A DNA stretch of 64,000 bases from contig BSDZ01000005.1 of the NCBI GenBank assembly GCA_030268105.1, forward strand, positions 1,488,001 through 1,552,000, given 5' to 3'. Below are positions 22,701-42,489 of this stretch, piece by piece; the first letter of the stretch is position 1, and the number at the start of each line of letters is the position of its first letter. This stretch comes from Volvox africanus (lineage: Eukaryota > Chlorophyta > Chlorophyceae > Chlamydomonadales > Volvocaceae). Under the pieces are notes generated by a model that saw only the letters and a program-made list of their open reading frames with translations, was not told the origin of the DNA and ran no database searches. The position numbers and the translations under genes were made by a program.

Positions 22701-25700
22701 AAGATGTTGAAGCAGGATGCCGGGTCAGAGAAAAAAACATGGTAACGAAATGGCGTGACGTGTAAGCCGAGTTGACGTGACACGATGTCGCAACGGGTTC
22801 CAGACAGGGGGTTGTTGGACGGTGTTCGGACTGCAAGACGGCGGCGGCGGCGTTGCCGCACTGCAGCATGAGGTGCACTTTGAGACCTGCAAGATATACG
22901 GCAATACCTATTGGTACCTGCATAGCGTCCGTGACTGGGTTTCGATGACCCATGGACGCATGGCGTTCCCACCCGGCCCCTTAAGTGTTTCAGTGTCATT
23001 CGCAGCTGCAGCTGCTAGTAAGGGTTTCCAACTTTTCCAACTTTCTTCGAGGATAGATCCTTACCCTTTTCTTTATCCTCATATGATGTTCATATCCCCT
23101 CCCCTCCCCTCCCCTCCCCTCCCCTCCCCTCCCCTCCCCTCCCCTCCCCTCCCCTCCCCTCCCCTCCCCTCCCCTCCCCTCCCCTCCCCTCCCCTCCCCT
23201 CCCCTCCCCTCCCCTCCCCTCCCCTCCCCTCCCCTCCCCTCCCCTCCCCTCCCCTCCCCTCCCCTCCCCTCCCCTCCCCTCCCCTCCCCTCTCCTCTCCT
23301 CTCCTCTCCTCTCCTCTCCTCTCCTCTCCTCTCCTCTCCTCTCCTCTCCTCTCCTCTCCTCTCCTCTCCTCTCCTCTCCTTTCCTCTCCTCCCCAGGCCC
23401 GGTTCAGCTCCCCTTCCCAAAACAGGCGGACTACTTCGCGGGAGTACTTATGGTCCTTTCCCTAGGCGTTACTTCGTAAACCCCTGACATAAACCCGCAC
23501 CGCCTTCCAACAGCAACTTCATCTCACCGTAAGGCCCACCTAAGCTTCGTGGGTGTATTGGCCAACGGGTCGGTCCGCACTGCCTGGAGAACCGTGTTCA
23601 AACTCGACTGGCTCAGCGGCATCAGCTGCAGATTAGGGTGGTGGGGAGGATTCACATTGGGCATGATCAGAGGAAGGATGGGGGGAGGGGTAAGAGGAAA
23701 ACGCGGCAAAGGCCACGTCAGGCATAAGGAGAGGGACTGGGAGGCAGCGGGCCCGGCCAAGCTGACGGATACCTCAACGCATGGGACCTCTGGTGACGTT
23801 TTGTAAGGAAACGGGGAAAACAAGCTTCATCTTGCAATGAGGAGGGAAGAGACCAGGAAGCGGTAAGCCAGGCTGGGGAAGGGGGCGAACGGAATGACCA
23901 AACTTCGGACCAGAATTCGACTGTTTTTCCCTTCCCAGCACACACGTCGACGTGAGCGTGTGTATATACGGACGGATACCTATGGCATGAACGAGCCCTC
24001 ACTTGCTGCACCATCTGCTGCCGTACCGCCAGCAGCCGCTGCGCCAGGCCCCGACGGGAGGATGGCTCCTGAAGCGCACGTTTGCCGTACAGCTGGGGCG
24101 GGGGGAGCGCCAGGGGAGGTACGGGTTTCATTATGTCTTTAAGAAGCCGAGAACCACACCCAAAAGAACAAATACAGTACAAGATACAATGTCAGCTTCC
24201 AAATCGACCATTTGTTTGGGGGTTGTCAGCTGCTTCTGCGCCTTTTACTCGCAACCACCGGGTACCTGCACCCACAAAGAAGCCCCCATGTGAGGTATTG
24301 GCAAGGCCTCACATATACTAGATTGTGCTGGATCCTTGTTTCTATACCTCTCATCATCTCCACCCCTACCTTCCTCCCACCATCCCCACCCCCCTACACT
24401 AAAGCCGCCGTTACAGTGCCAGGGAAAGGAAGAAGGCCTACCATCTTCCCTCTTACCTCCACAAGCAGCTCGTAGTGCGGCCGCTTAAATGTAAGTCCCA
24501 TGGCGGGCGCCGCCGCCGCCAGCCCCTCTGCCGCATTGAGCAGCTCCCCCAGACCCATGGGTCCGCCGACAGGCGCTGCTGTTCCCCCCGCCGCGGCTGA
24601 ACCGCTGTGGTCATTATCAGCACCCCCCCGCTTCCGGGCTGTTTGAAGGCCTTCGCGGTGGTACAACCTGTTCAGGAAGATGAAGAGTTGCGGGAAAATG
24701 GGAACTTCGCGGAAAGTGGCTTCAGGATTTCCTTATATCCCTTTTCCTTCGGGCCCCCAAAACGGTGATCCACACATAGGCATCAAGAATGAAAGAGAAG
24801 TCATGCGGGCTCCGAACGTAGTCCTCCCGAATATATCCACCAAAATCCCAGGGCTGTGGAATATCACGACAGGGGTGACAACGGGAAGTTTTACTAAGGG
24901 AAGAAGACAGATGAAGGAACGAAACCGAGTACGAGTAATGTGCAAATACCAAGAAGCAGAGAAGGGATGAAGGAGACGAGTACTGGGCCCATGTGGACGT
25001 GAGGAGTGGCCGGAGGGGCTGTGCTGGATAGTGCAATTGGGAGAGGGGATACCAAGCCAGCGGGAAAGGTACAAGGCAATATCACGTGCGCGCAGTGGCT
25101 CGCAAAAGAACAGCCCGAAGATCGTGTAACCCACGGGTCGGTGATTAAAAAGCGCTCGGTCAGTACGCACCGCCAGAGCACCTCCATGGCCCGGTCAATG
25201 ACCTGCTGGTCCAGACGGTACGGCGCCGCTACAGCGCCGGGCAGCGGCCGAGCGGGCAGTGACGGCGCTGCCGCCGCTGAGCCTTCGCCCTCCGCTGCGG
25301 CCTGCTGGTGCTCTGCTGCCGCCGTCATCCGGCCCTCTTCTAACCAGGCAAGCAGCATTCGAATTGCCTTTCCAAGGAGGACGTAAGGCATACGGGGATT
25401 GGGGCACCAGGCTGCTAAGGCTTCTACTCTTGAGGGCACATGAGGCTCTTCGGTAACTATTGCAAGACTATTGAAAGATATGAAGATAACTAGCGCATCA
25501 GGGTTAAAGCGGAACGTTCAGAAAGTTGTCTGGAAAAAAACAGTGGACCCCAATGACGTACGTGTAGGTTGCCATGCACCCCTATCCTTCATCCAGAACC
25601 AGCTGAGCAACGATGACAACGAACCCGGTGCTGGTAGCCCTGACTGCCGCGGACGAGTCTAAACGCTATAGCCCCATGCCTACCTGAGAGTTGGTGGTGT

Positions 25701-26858
25701 GTGCAACGGCCTCTGCAGCGCTATCACTGCCGCCGCTGCTGCCGCCGTCGGAAGTGGAGGCCATTGCTGCCGTAAAGCCACTGTTCACCTTCGAACACGG
25801 GAAGGTAGAGGTAGCAAACCAGTAAAGTCAAGTCAGTCGCTTCCCGCGAGCTCAGCTCTACAACATCCACCACAATGCCCACTAAGCCCAGATTCATAGA
25901 TGGAGCACGCCATACCAGCTGGAAGAAGCGGCGTTGGAATTCGTACGCGTGAGGGGAGAGCTGCTGTTGCCGCCGGGCTGCGGGTGGACGCGCAGATGCG
26001 GCGACAGCGGTGGCTGCGGCAGCTTTGCGGTCAGCTGCTGCAGCCTCCGCGGCAGCAGCGGCTGCCGCCACAGCTGCTGAGACGGCCGCTGCACCACCCA
26101 CAGGCGTCGACGTGTGAATGCGGCGGCGCACTGAAACCCCGCCGGCCGCCGGCCAGGGCGCCACCGAGTCCCATGCCGATGAAGTTGGACTGGGTAGCAG
26201 ACGCCAAGCTGGTAGGCCTGCTTTGATGTGGGAAGTTCGGGCAATGGTATGGGTCGTTCGATTTGGATTACTAACTGTATCACACGATGTGGGTCACAGG
26301 CCAAAATGAATGGTGCATGGTTGGTTGGTTGTAAGTGCACCTCGAAAGCCGGAGAGTATATGAAGCAGCGCAAGCAAACGCAATGCTGACAAGGTTGGCA
26401 TGCGGGGTATGCTGGCCAGGCGGACCCCATGCTCGGATCCCGTTGAATTCCCTTTGATGGACTGGAGTTGATTTGGTGATGTCCTGTTAATTCCAAGCTG
26501 AGTAAATATGGACTTCTAATGCATCGGCCAACGCACCTGTCAAAGACAACGAGCGATGGAGGAGATTCGACCAAGGCAGCGTGCGCGAGCTTGAAGTCGT
26601 TGCTAGAGCACTGCTGCAGCGACATGCCGATCCTTCAGGCAAATTACAGCATACGGTGCCCTGGTCTAAACAAGGCAGTGTCTCGGCTTCAGACTTTGTT
26701 GATGAAGGCGCAACCGCACGTGAGAGTTCGCTATGAGCGCTCGCTGTCGCTTCCAAATTAAATCCAAGTAGACCAGCTTTCCATCCGGCAGCCGACACAA
26801 AGTAACAAGCTCCTGCTCCGAGGGCAGTATGGCGCGCAACAACAGAATGTGAAATCAT
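16783..26858 (-). CDS. Ala-rich PPR-like (pentatricopeptide-type) helical repeat protein, probably organellar
   Basis: Eighteen exons join without a phase conflict into 1128 residues: 26858-26537, 26217-25883, 25788-25684, 25445-25171, 24667-24457, 24092-24003, 23625-23528, 22588-22420, 22210-22055, 21648-21421, 21153-20910, 20431-20178, 19458-19364, 18855-18798, 18608-18396, 18264-18178, 17688-17578 and 17118-16783. The N-terminus (MISHSVVARHTALGAG, then Ser/Thr/Ala-rich) resembles a transit peptide. Degenerate PPR-like helical hairpins appear near residues 550-587 (PPYEVLLEALHAASAAGG), 925-950 (DSYAAVVEASLRSGK) and 951-980 (LMLDEELVPTAPLWNVQLK). Residues 588-663 are a Gln-rich coiled-coil-like segment, and the tail is basic and helical. 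Known PPR proteins bind organellar RNA; applied here this is inference. The starts of exons 3 and 12 have alternatives. Introns carry a MITE, a satellite and dispersed repeats. Confidence 0.78.
17213..17399. mobile_element. MITE-like element with 51-bp terminal inverted repeats
   Basis: The arms 17213-17263 and 17349-17399 are inverted copies (GGCTTTTGAAATCAGAGCC against GGCTCTGATTTCAAAAGC, and so on) with few mismatches. They flank about 85 bp holding a GA run. The size and the lack of any coding capacity fit a non-autonomous DNA transposon. It sits in the last intron of the PPR-like gene. No clear target-site duplication was identified. Confidence 0.75.
19512..19747 (-). repeat. Partial copy (5' part) of the 0.9-kb dispersed repeat
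   Basis: On the minus strand it matches 33670-33905, beginning CCTTTCCCCCCAAC and ending at CTCGCCTTTCCCCTCC. It lies in the intron between PPR-like exons 12 and 13, in the same orientation as that gene. Confidence 0.85.
20009..20078 (+). repeat. Diverged fragment of the 0.9-kb dispersed repeat
   Basis: It resembles 33815-33880 (GGAGCTWCACGTCCTCC, then TCTACAGCGGTATCATGT) with substitutions. It faces the 19512-19747 copy within the same intron. Confidence 0.6.
23092..23393. repeat. Pentanucleotide satellite (CCCCT)n passing into (CTCCT)n
   Basis: About 300 bp of uninterrupted 5-bp units in the intron between PPR-like exons 7 and 8. The first two thirds are CCCCT; the last third is a C-to-T variant CTCCT. 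The change is abrupt, which shows two separate expansions. One strand is pure purine. The open frames through it are artefacts. Confidence 0.97.
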
Positions 26859-29248
26859 TGCCTCGGCTTAAATTAATATAGAGGGGGATTTCCTTTGCCG
26901 GTTCTGGCAAAGAGCTTCAGCACAGGTTGTCATGCCTTTGCTAATCGTGGTAACGTCTGCACAATCTATTATGCCTTGCGAGCGTGAGCAAATGATACCG
27001 ATAGCTCGTTCACGTCTGAAACATAATCTTCTTTACATCGTGCTAGGCATACCCGCTCAGGCTCCGTCTGGGTTGCGTGGATGTACCTCCGGAACCATGT
27101 TCGTTGACTCAGCGCAAAGTTTTGTGCGATTCTATCTGTGATAAGAATGACTCAGCTACTCTACGGCCAATAACTATAACCTTATAGTTTCTTCCTTAAG
27201 GAACGGGGATCTGCACGTGTATGACTGGACTGGCTGCCCTGAACAGAATCCCACTCCAATCTGAAACTGTCCGGGATATTCATCTTGATACTATAAATTG
27301 CATCCAAAACCAATCATTGCCGGTCCATCAACAGTTGTTAACAACATATGATCATCTCCCCTGCCCAGAGCCCCACTCAAATGCCCTAATAGCCAACTCA
27401 TATTCGTTAATGGACGTCGATGTACGCAATTTCTGTATGCCTAATGGCTTTAAATCATTGTTGTTTTCAGATGATATTTCAACATTTTTCCACCGTTCGC
27501 CTTCGATGTCACACGGCTTTGGAGGAAAACCGTGGGCTGGGGCCGACCGCGACGGATGGGACATGCCGACATGGCGACATTTCATGGGTCTCAATCTTGT
27601 CTCTTTATATCCTTAAGAACGGACGACATAGGATCTATACGACTTAGGTGGAAGCAAAACAAACAGGTGTAACCAAAACCTGCAGAAACATGCCTACGAA
27701 CTTCCAGTGACATAAACTTTCTTGCACAGGCGGGGTTGTCCAGACAAATCCACATCCTGTTCAGCATCTGGATGAGAGGACAAACAAGATGGCGTGGACA
27801 GCATACTCAGGGGTCATACTTCCTGGACATACCGCGCGCGTTTGTTTACAGTTTCGGCTGAGCAAATTGGCAATCCAGTAATTTGTATTGCAACTGAGAA
27901 ATTAACCTGCTTTATTTAGCCTGGCGAAATCTCTCTCCATCCCTCCATCGCGATACATCTTCGAGTCGATTATGGTTTTGAACCGGAGGTTTTGAACTGA
28001 AGGAGCTCCGTTGTCTGTTTGGAACCGAGGCAGAGCCTCATAACTGGGGTTCTCGTGCGTAACGCAAGTCTCGTCCGTCGCTCTATTTTCGCTTAGGTTC
28101 GGTTCGCGCCTTTTTCCGCAGCTAGTCAAATCCCTCTATGCCGTTTTCAGTCCATCTTTGCTGAAATGTTACATGAATGTCGCCCGTTAGATATCCAAGG
28201 ATATACCGGGAAGAGAGGAGAGAATTCCATGGTTTGTAATTTGGGTCAGCTCGACGGAACTTCTTTTCTCCTCGTCGCCGTGCATTCTACAGGGTGCTCC
28301 TCGTACCTCGTATGAAAATCCAAGGATCGACAGAAACGACACGATCACAATGGTGGAAAGATCTATTCGAGAGTCGAATCGTCATTGTAGCCCAGATAAT
28401 CCTCCAAAGAACCCTACCCCAGAAATACGACAAGGACAAAACACAAAAATAGGCTCAGAAATCCGAGGAGCTCCTCGCCGCATAATCATTGCTGGGCCAA
28501 CTCCTGCTACTCATATACGTTTTGGTTACAACGTTACGAAAATTTGCATGCTCGATAACCAAGGGGAGAAGAAGCACACGAACACTATGGACTGACGCAG
28601 CTGTATCGTTCTCGATACAGGAATTACATTTACACTATTGCTATTCCACAAGGAGCAGGAAAGGGGAGAAAGAAAGTAAAAAAGGAGAGAGAGAGGGAGG
28701 AAGGGAAAAAACTGGAGGCAGTCTCGGACAGTATTGCGGCAACACGGCCTGCGTCCACGCTGACGGCAATTAGTTCTCTTCACATCAGGTGATGAAGTAC
28801 GATGTTGTGCGTGGGAAGGAATTGCAAATGAGCGCAAGGGCCGATCTTTATCTTTCTCTTTCCTGGCGATCAAACGCATCGCATCGCCTTCTTCTATCGT
28901 TTCTAAATGCCACACAGAGTTGGCCTTTGGTGTTTGATTACGTCTTCATTCATCACCCCCTTGTTGTGAACATCGCATATCCCACAATTTGCTTGAGTTT
29001 TACCTGCTCATGTTGCCGTTTGGTCTCTTCTCATCACCGCTTCCTGTGTCCTCAACCGCCTGGGCCTTCTTTCCTCCAGCAGCTCCTCAAAATAACTTCA
29101 TATAACTTCAGGTATTCCGGCGAAACAAAAAGACCGGTTGTGAAGGGGTGAAGCAACAACCGCCATTCGACTGGAAGGTTCTGAAACCGGAGGGATCCGA
29201 AACCACCGTTGCAGCTACAACAGAAATATTGAGAATAATAAAACAGAA
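26859..29248. other. Divergent intergenic region between the PPR-like and hydrolase genes
   Basis: Both flanking genes start here and read outwards, so it should contain both promoters. A 131-codon ATG frame at 27221-27616 has no recognisable motif or splice partner. A GA-rich run at about 28650-28710 is the only simple repeat. No TATA box stands out. Confidence 0.45.
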
Positions 29249-38552
<9,304 letters not shown>

Positions 38553-39308
38553 CTAACCAGCGGCCTTCTGGGTCTGATGCACATACATACATACAGGCGC
38601 TGTGCTGTGCTGTGCTGTGTTCGATAGGTTCAAGTGGGGAGCTTGATGGAGGGACATTCACGCACGAGAGAGGAATTGCTGACACGATGAACGCTAGAGA
38701 AATGGATAGAAGAGGAAAAAGGGCACGGGGGAGGGCAACGAAGCGCATCGAGGGAGAGAGGGTTGAATAATTGAGATTAGTGAATGCGCAAATTATATAA
38801 AAGGGTTACTGCTATGGCGGTATATATATATAGCTAGCCGCATCGCATGCTCTGTCGCTTTGTTGTTGTCTGTTGTTGGCTCTTCGGATGAACAACAAAT
38901 GACGATCGATGAACCCTGACTTGATGATTGAAAGTTGATGATAGCGGCGTATACTTGATGACGGAGGCGGTCTGAGCTCCATAGCATGCTGGAGCTCCCT
39001 GGCGGCAGTAGGACTGCAGTTTCTTCTTTTGATATCCATCATCATCAGCAGCAGCAGCAGCAAAAAACACCATCACCTTGTTTTCCAAATTACGCACAAT
39101 ACATACGTGTAGTAAAAAAAGGAATATCCTTAGACCATCTACACCTTATGTCTTGCAAGATGGAAGGAGCAGGCACTCAGTTCATGCATATGCGTACGGC
39201 AATTTTTGGCGTACGCATATGTACGGAATAGAAGTGGAGAAATGCCTTCACCAGCTTAGCAGCGAGGGGTGAAGAGGTGCGTGCTGGTAATAACAGCAAC
39301 ATAGAAGC

Positions 39309-39313
39309 TGTAA
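39309..39313 (+). promoter_or_regulatory. Possible polyadenylation signal (TGTAA) of the hydrolase gene
   Basis: It is the first clear plus-strand TGTAA after the stop at 38552, giving a 3' untranslated region of about 0.75 kb. Confidence 0.35.
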
Positions 39314-40629
39314 GAATGTGAATAGGTGAATAACAGATAGGCGCCATGGTATGTTGAGTCGCTGCCTGGCTTAAGCTGTTATCCGCTATCTGCTATAGTG
39401 TTCTGGTTGCCGTTGGAAGATACGGCAGTGGATGAGTCGTACATATATCATCATGGCTGCCATCCTGCCTCACCATCTGCCAACATCCCTGTCGCTGGCA
39501 TATTTGTCTCCACACCAGATATGGCTGAACCTCTTATCTGTTTAAATCTACAAGGGTGTACGGCTCTCGTCCGATGTAGTAAACTACGTACCTTTAGGTG
39601 AAAAATATTGATAGGCAATGATGTAATAAGCTTGATGCCTATAAGCCTTGCGATTCGCAAAAGCAGATCGCCGTACATCTTGGCAGGTGAACCAATATGA
39701 AAGTTACCCTGGTGTACAGTACTTTGGCCAGACGACGAGGTATCACATTACTAATTGTTCGGAGTTGGAGTCGTAGTCGGAGTTAGAAGTCGGAGACTCC
39801 GCTGCCATCGATTCCCATTAGATGTACCGATGTGCTGAATTGTCGTACTTGCAAGCCATCCCAAAGCCAACAAAGTTGACGCTTCCGCATAGAAACTCTA
39901 GCATCATTTATTGCTATAATTGTTAGCGAGGATCTGAGCCGCGATCCCCCTCAGGTGAGACTGACTTCCCAATGCGACGCACCGCGACCCCAAACAACAA
40001 TCCTCCGCAGCAAGAAGCGCTGAAGGATTTATTATGTTTACAGCGAGAACCGATTTTTGCGACTTGCATTTTGCTGCCATAGCCGCCAATCGGCGACCAA
40101 ATCCCACAAAGTTGACGAACCGGAAAGGGTGCCTTTGGCCCCAATTATTCCCGGAAATAGTAGTAATATTACACTGCATAATAACAAAAATAAATCTAGT
40201 TTATTAATAATAGAGTTTGATGATTGGGGGTCTCTGCTGGGATAGCGCGCGCGTTCTAAAAGTGTCCGAAAAGTAAAGACCAGTCCATGATAGACCGCTG
40301 CCTTGACCCTATCTGTTGAAATTTCTGCCATTAACTGGCATGATTGTTCGGTCAGCTCGTCGCTGTCCCTGTTGAAGATCTGTGGGGGTGGTGTTATATT
40401 CGGTCAGACTTCTTCTATCTTCCTAACCATTGGTATTCTCGGTGATATCTAGGTCTTGCCTGTTTAGGCTGTTTCTGTCGTGAAGTTTCTGTCATGGCGT
40501 AAGACTGGCGTTTGGTCTTCTGACGCTGAGCCAGCAATCTCTTTCCTAATCAGTGCGTTCGACGATCTAGACGGAGGGTACGACACTTAACACTTAAACT
40601 ATATATTTGGCGAGGTTCTCATACCTCAT

Positions 40630-40902
40630 TAGCTGTTTGTAACAACTATTGCTCGCCCAGACTGTGGTGTGTCTTAGTGGCTTGAGGCAGAGTGGCAGCT
40701 CGCTTGTCCAGCTTGTGCTGAACTGGACCTTTACTCAGCTATCGCGACGACAGTTTTCACAACAACCTAATGTGAAACTCGCGTCGCGATAGCTGAGTAA
40801 AGGTCCAGTTCAGCACAAGCTGGACAAGCGAGCTGCCACTATGCCTCAAGCCACTAAGACACTCCTAAAGTCTGGGCGAGCAATAGATGTTACAAGCAGC
40901 TG
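40630..40902. repeat. Long inverted repeat (arms about 120 bp, loop 32 nt)
   Basis: Arm 40630-40749 is the reverse complement of 40782-40902 with few mismatches; the longest perfect block spans CAGCTCGCTTGTCCAGCTTG onward into ATCGCGACG. A transcript from either strand would fold into a long, nearly perfect hairpin. Volvocine algae make microRNA and siRNA from such long hairpins, so it may be a small-RNA precursor; a fold-back transposon is the alternative. The loop sequence is repeated inverted just outside the right arm (40905-40922). Confidence 0.85.
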
Positions 40903-42489
40903 TTGCGACGCGAGTTTCACAACACCATCCAAACGATACTTTCCAGGAAGACTTGCCGACCTCGTATCATCACCTTGCGTATTCCTTGACGGCATTTTTG
41001 GAATCCCACTTGTTCCCCTGAAACTCATTACTTTACCCTAGCCCGCGAAACTCGAGCAACTTTTAGTGAATATTGAAGTATCCTTTGAACATACTACAAT
41101 TTGGACGTTCCGTGGTATTCCAGAAGGTAAAGGGCGTATAGGACGCCAAAAGATGTCTACTCCTCCGGATAGTTGCTGACGCGCAAAATTTCGCGTCGGT
41201 GGCATTTTCTTTTTGCAGAACGCCTAAAACGTCTCTGACTTTGATCTTTTTGATGGTCGGAGTTGCGTGCTGCTTGGGAGTCAGGCACTAAAACCTCGCC
41301 TACAATGGCATCCGTCCAGTAAGTCTTGAGGCGCTTTAGCTCATGCTGAGATATGCACTATTCTGGTGTCATATAGTGGGATACACATATCGAAGCGTTG
41401 CGGCTGCTGTGTCTTCGTATCGCAGCACTTGAAGGGAAGCCGCCCTTAGGGCATTTTGGGATCAAATATCTAGTGTGTTAACAATACAGGCTCGACGACG
41501 TTTTCACTATAAAATACTGTAAACTGCCTAGCGCGAGCCGAGCGGCGTCCTATCTAGGCGCGTGGGACCCCAGCAGCCAGCAGTCTGCTGCTGTGGCGCT
41601 ACGGTTCAAAAATATGTTCTCATTGCGTGGCAAAGTGACAGCAGGGATGATGGTTCAAAACGTCTTATTACGTTAGCAGGGATCATTCCTCGACTGTATG
41701 ATGTCAGCCAGCTTCCTGCTATGCGTGTTTATTTCGTGGCTTTATTTCTGGGCTTTCATTGCAAGAAACCGAGCGCGCTTGCCCTTATTACATTTTGGGC
41801 GTTCCATCCGCAGGAACCTAGAACTCCGTTGCGCACCAGCGAAAGAGCCCTGGAGAACCAGGCCTGGCCAAGTACCGACGGCGAGGTAGGTACATACATA
41901 CAGCGTGTATGAGCACAACGCAAGCGAGTCTTTCCCCGTTCTATGACTGTTTCTCGTCGTTTTGAGTGAGTTTACTGCATATGCTTTTGTCGCATCATGC
42001 GACGAAAGCATCATGCATGATGATGATCATCATGTTGCTATGAACTGCGCTGCATGCGTGGTGGCCCGATTTAGCTAGCTTCCTGCACGATTTTGATAGC
42101 CGAAATACACGCACTAATGCCCCCATGCATCAAAATGTGGGTTTGTGGGCATAATGTGGGCCCTGTTTGTCTACAACGCTACCAGCGCTAACCAGCGCTA
42201 AGCCACCTCAACCTGCCCTGCTCTCCATTAACACAAGGTGCTGAATTCATACTTGGGCATCGCCGGGCATACTGTAAATATCAACTAGCTCACCTGCCAG
42301 GTTGCGGACGGGTGCATCCCTTGGCCTGCTCCATTCAAGCACAGCGCCATCTGCTTGCATCTGCTTCCACTGTTTAATTGTAAGGTCTTCTTCTTAGCTT
42401 GCATCTGCCTGTGACTGCCTGGATGTTGCCCGCCCGACGTTCCCCTGGGGAAATGGGGATGCATGCAATCCGAGCTTTTGCGTGTCAGA

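Larger units (their letters stand above)
38553..42480. other. Gene-poor stretch downstream of the hydrolase
   Basis: After the likely 3' untranslated region it holds unique AT-richer sequence, the long hairpin at 40630-40902 and a small perfect-stem palindrome at 41981-42011. Open frames at 40841-41041 (66 codons) and 41562-41912 (116 codons) have no recognisable domain. It has the look of decayed transposon territory. Confidence 0.5.

Noticed and set aside
23092..23393. CRISPR-like array
   Set aside because: It has regular repeats but no spacers; it is a simple satellite in a eukaryotic intron.
22777..23487. 236-codon Leu-Pro-Ser frame (and a Gly-Glu-Arg frame on the other strand)
   Set aside because: Both come from the CCCCT/CTCCT satellite in an intron.
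25894..26625. 243-codon minus-strand frame overlapping PPR-like exons 1-2
   Set aside because: It is a shifted frame crossing an intron. The alternative frame splices in phase with all downstream exons.
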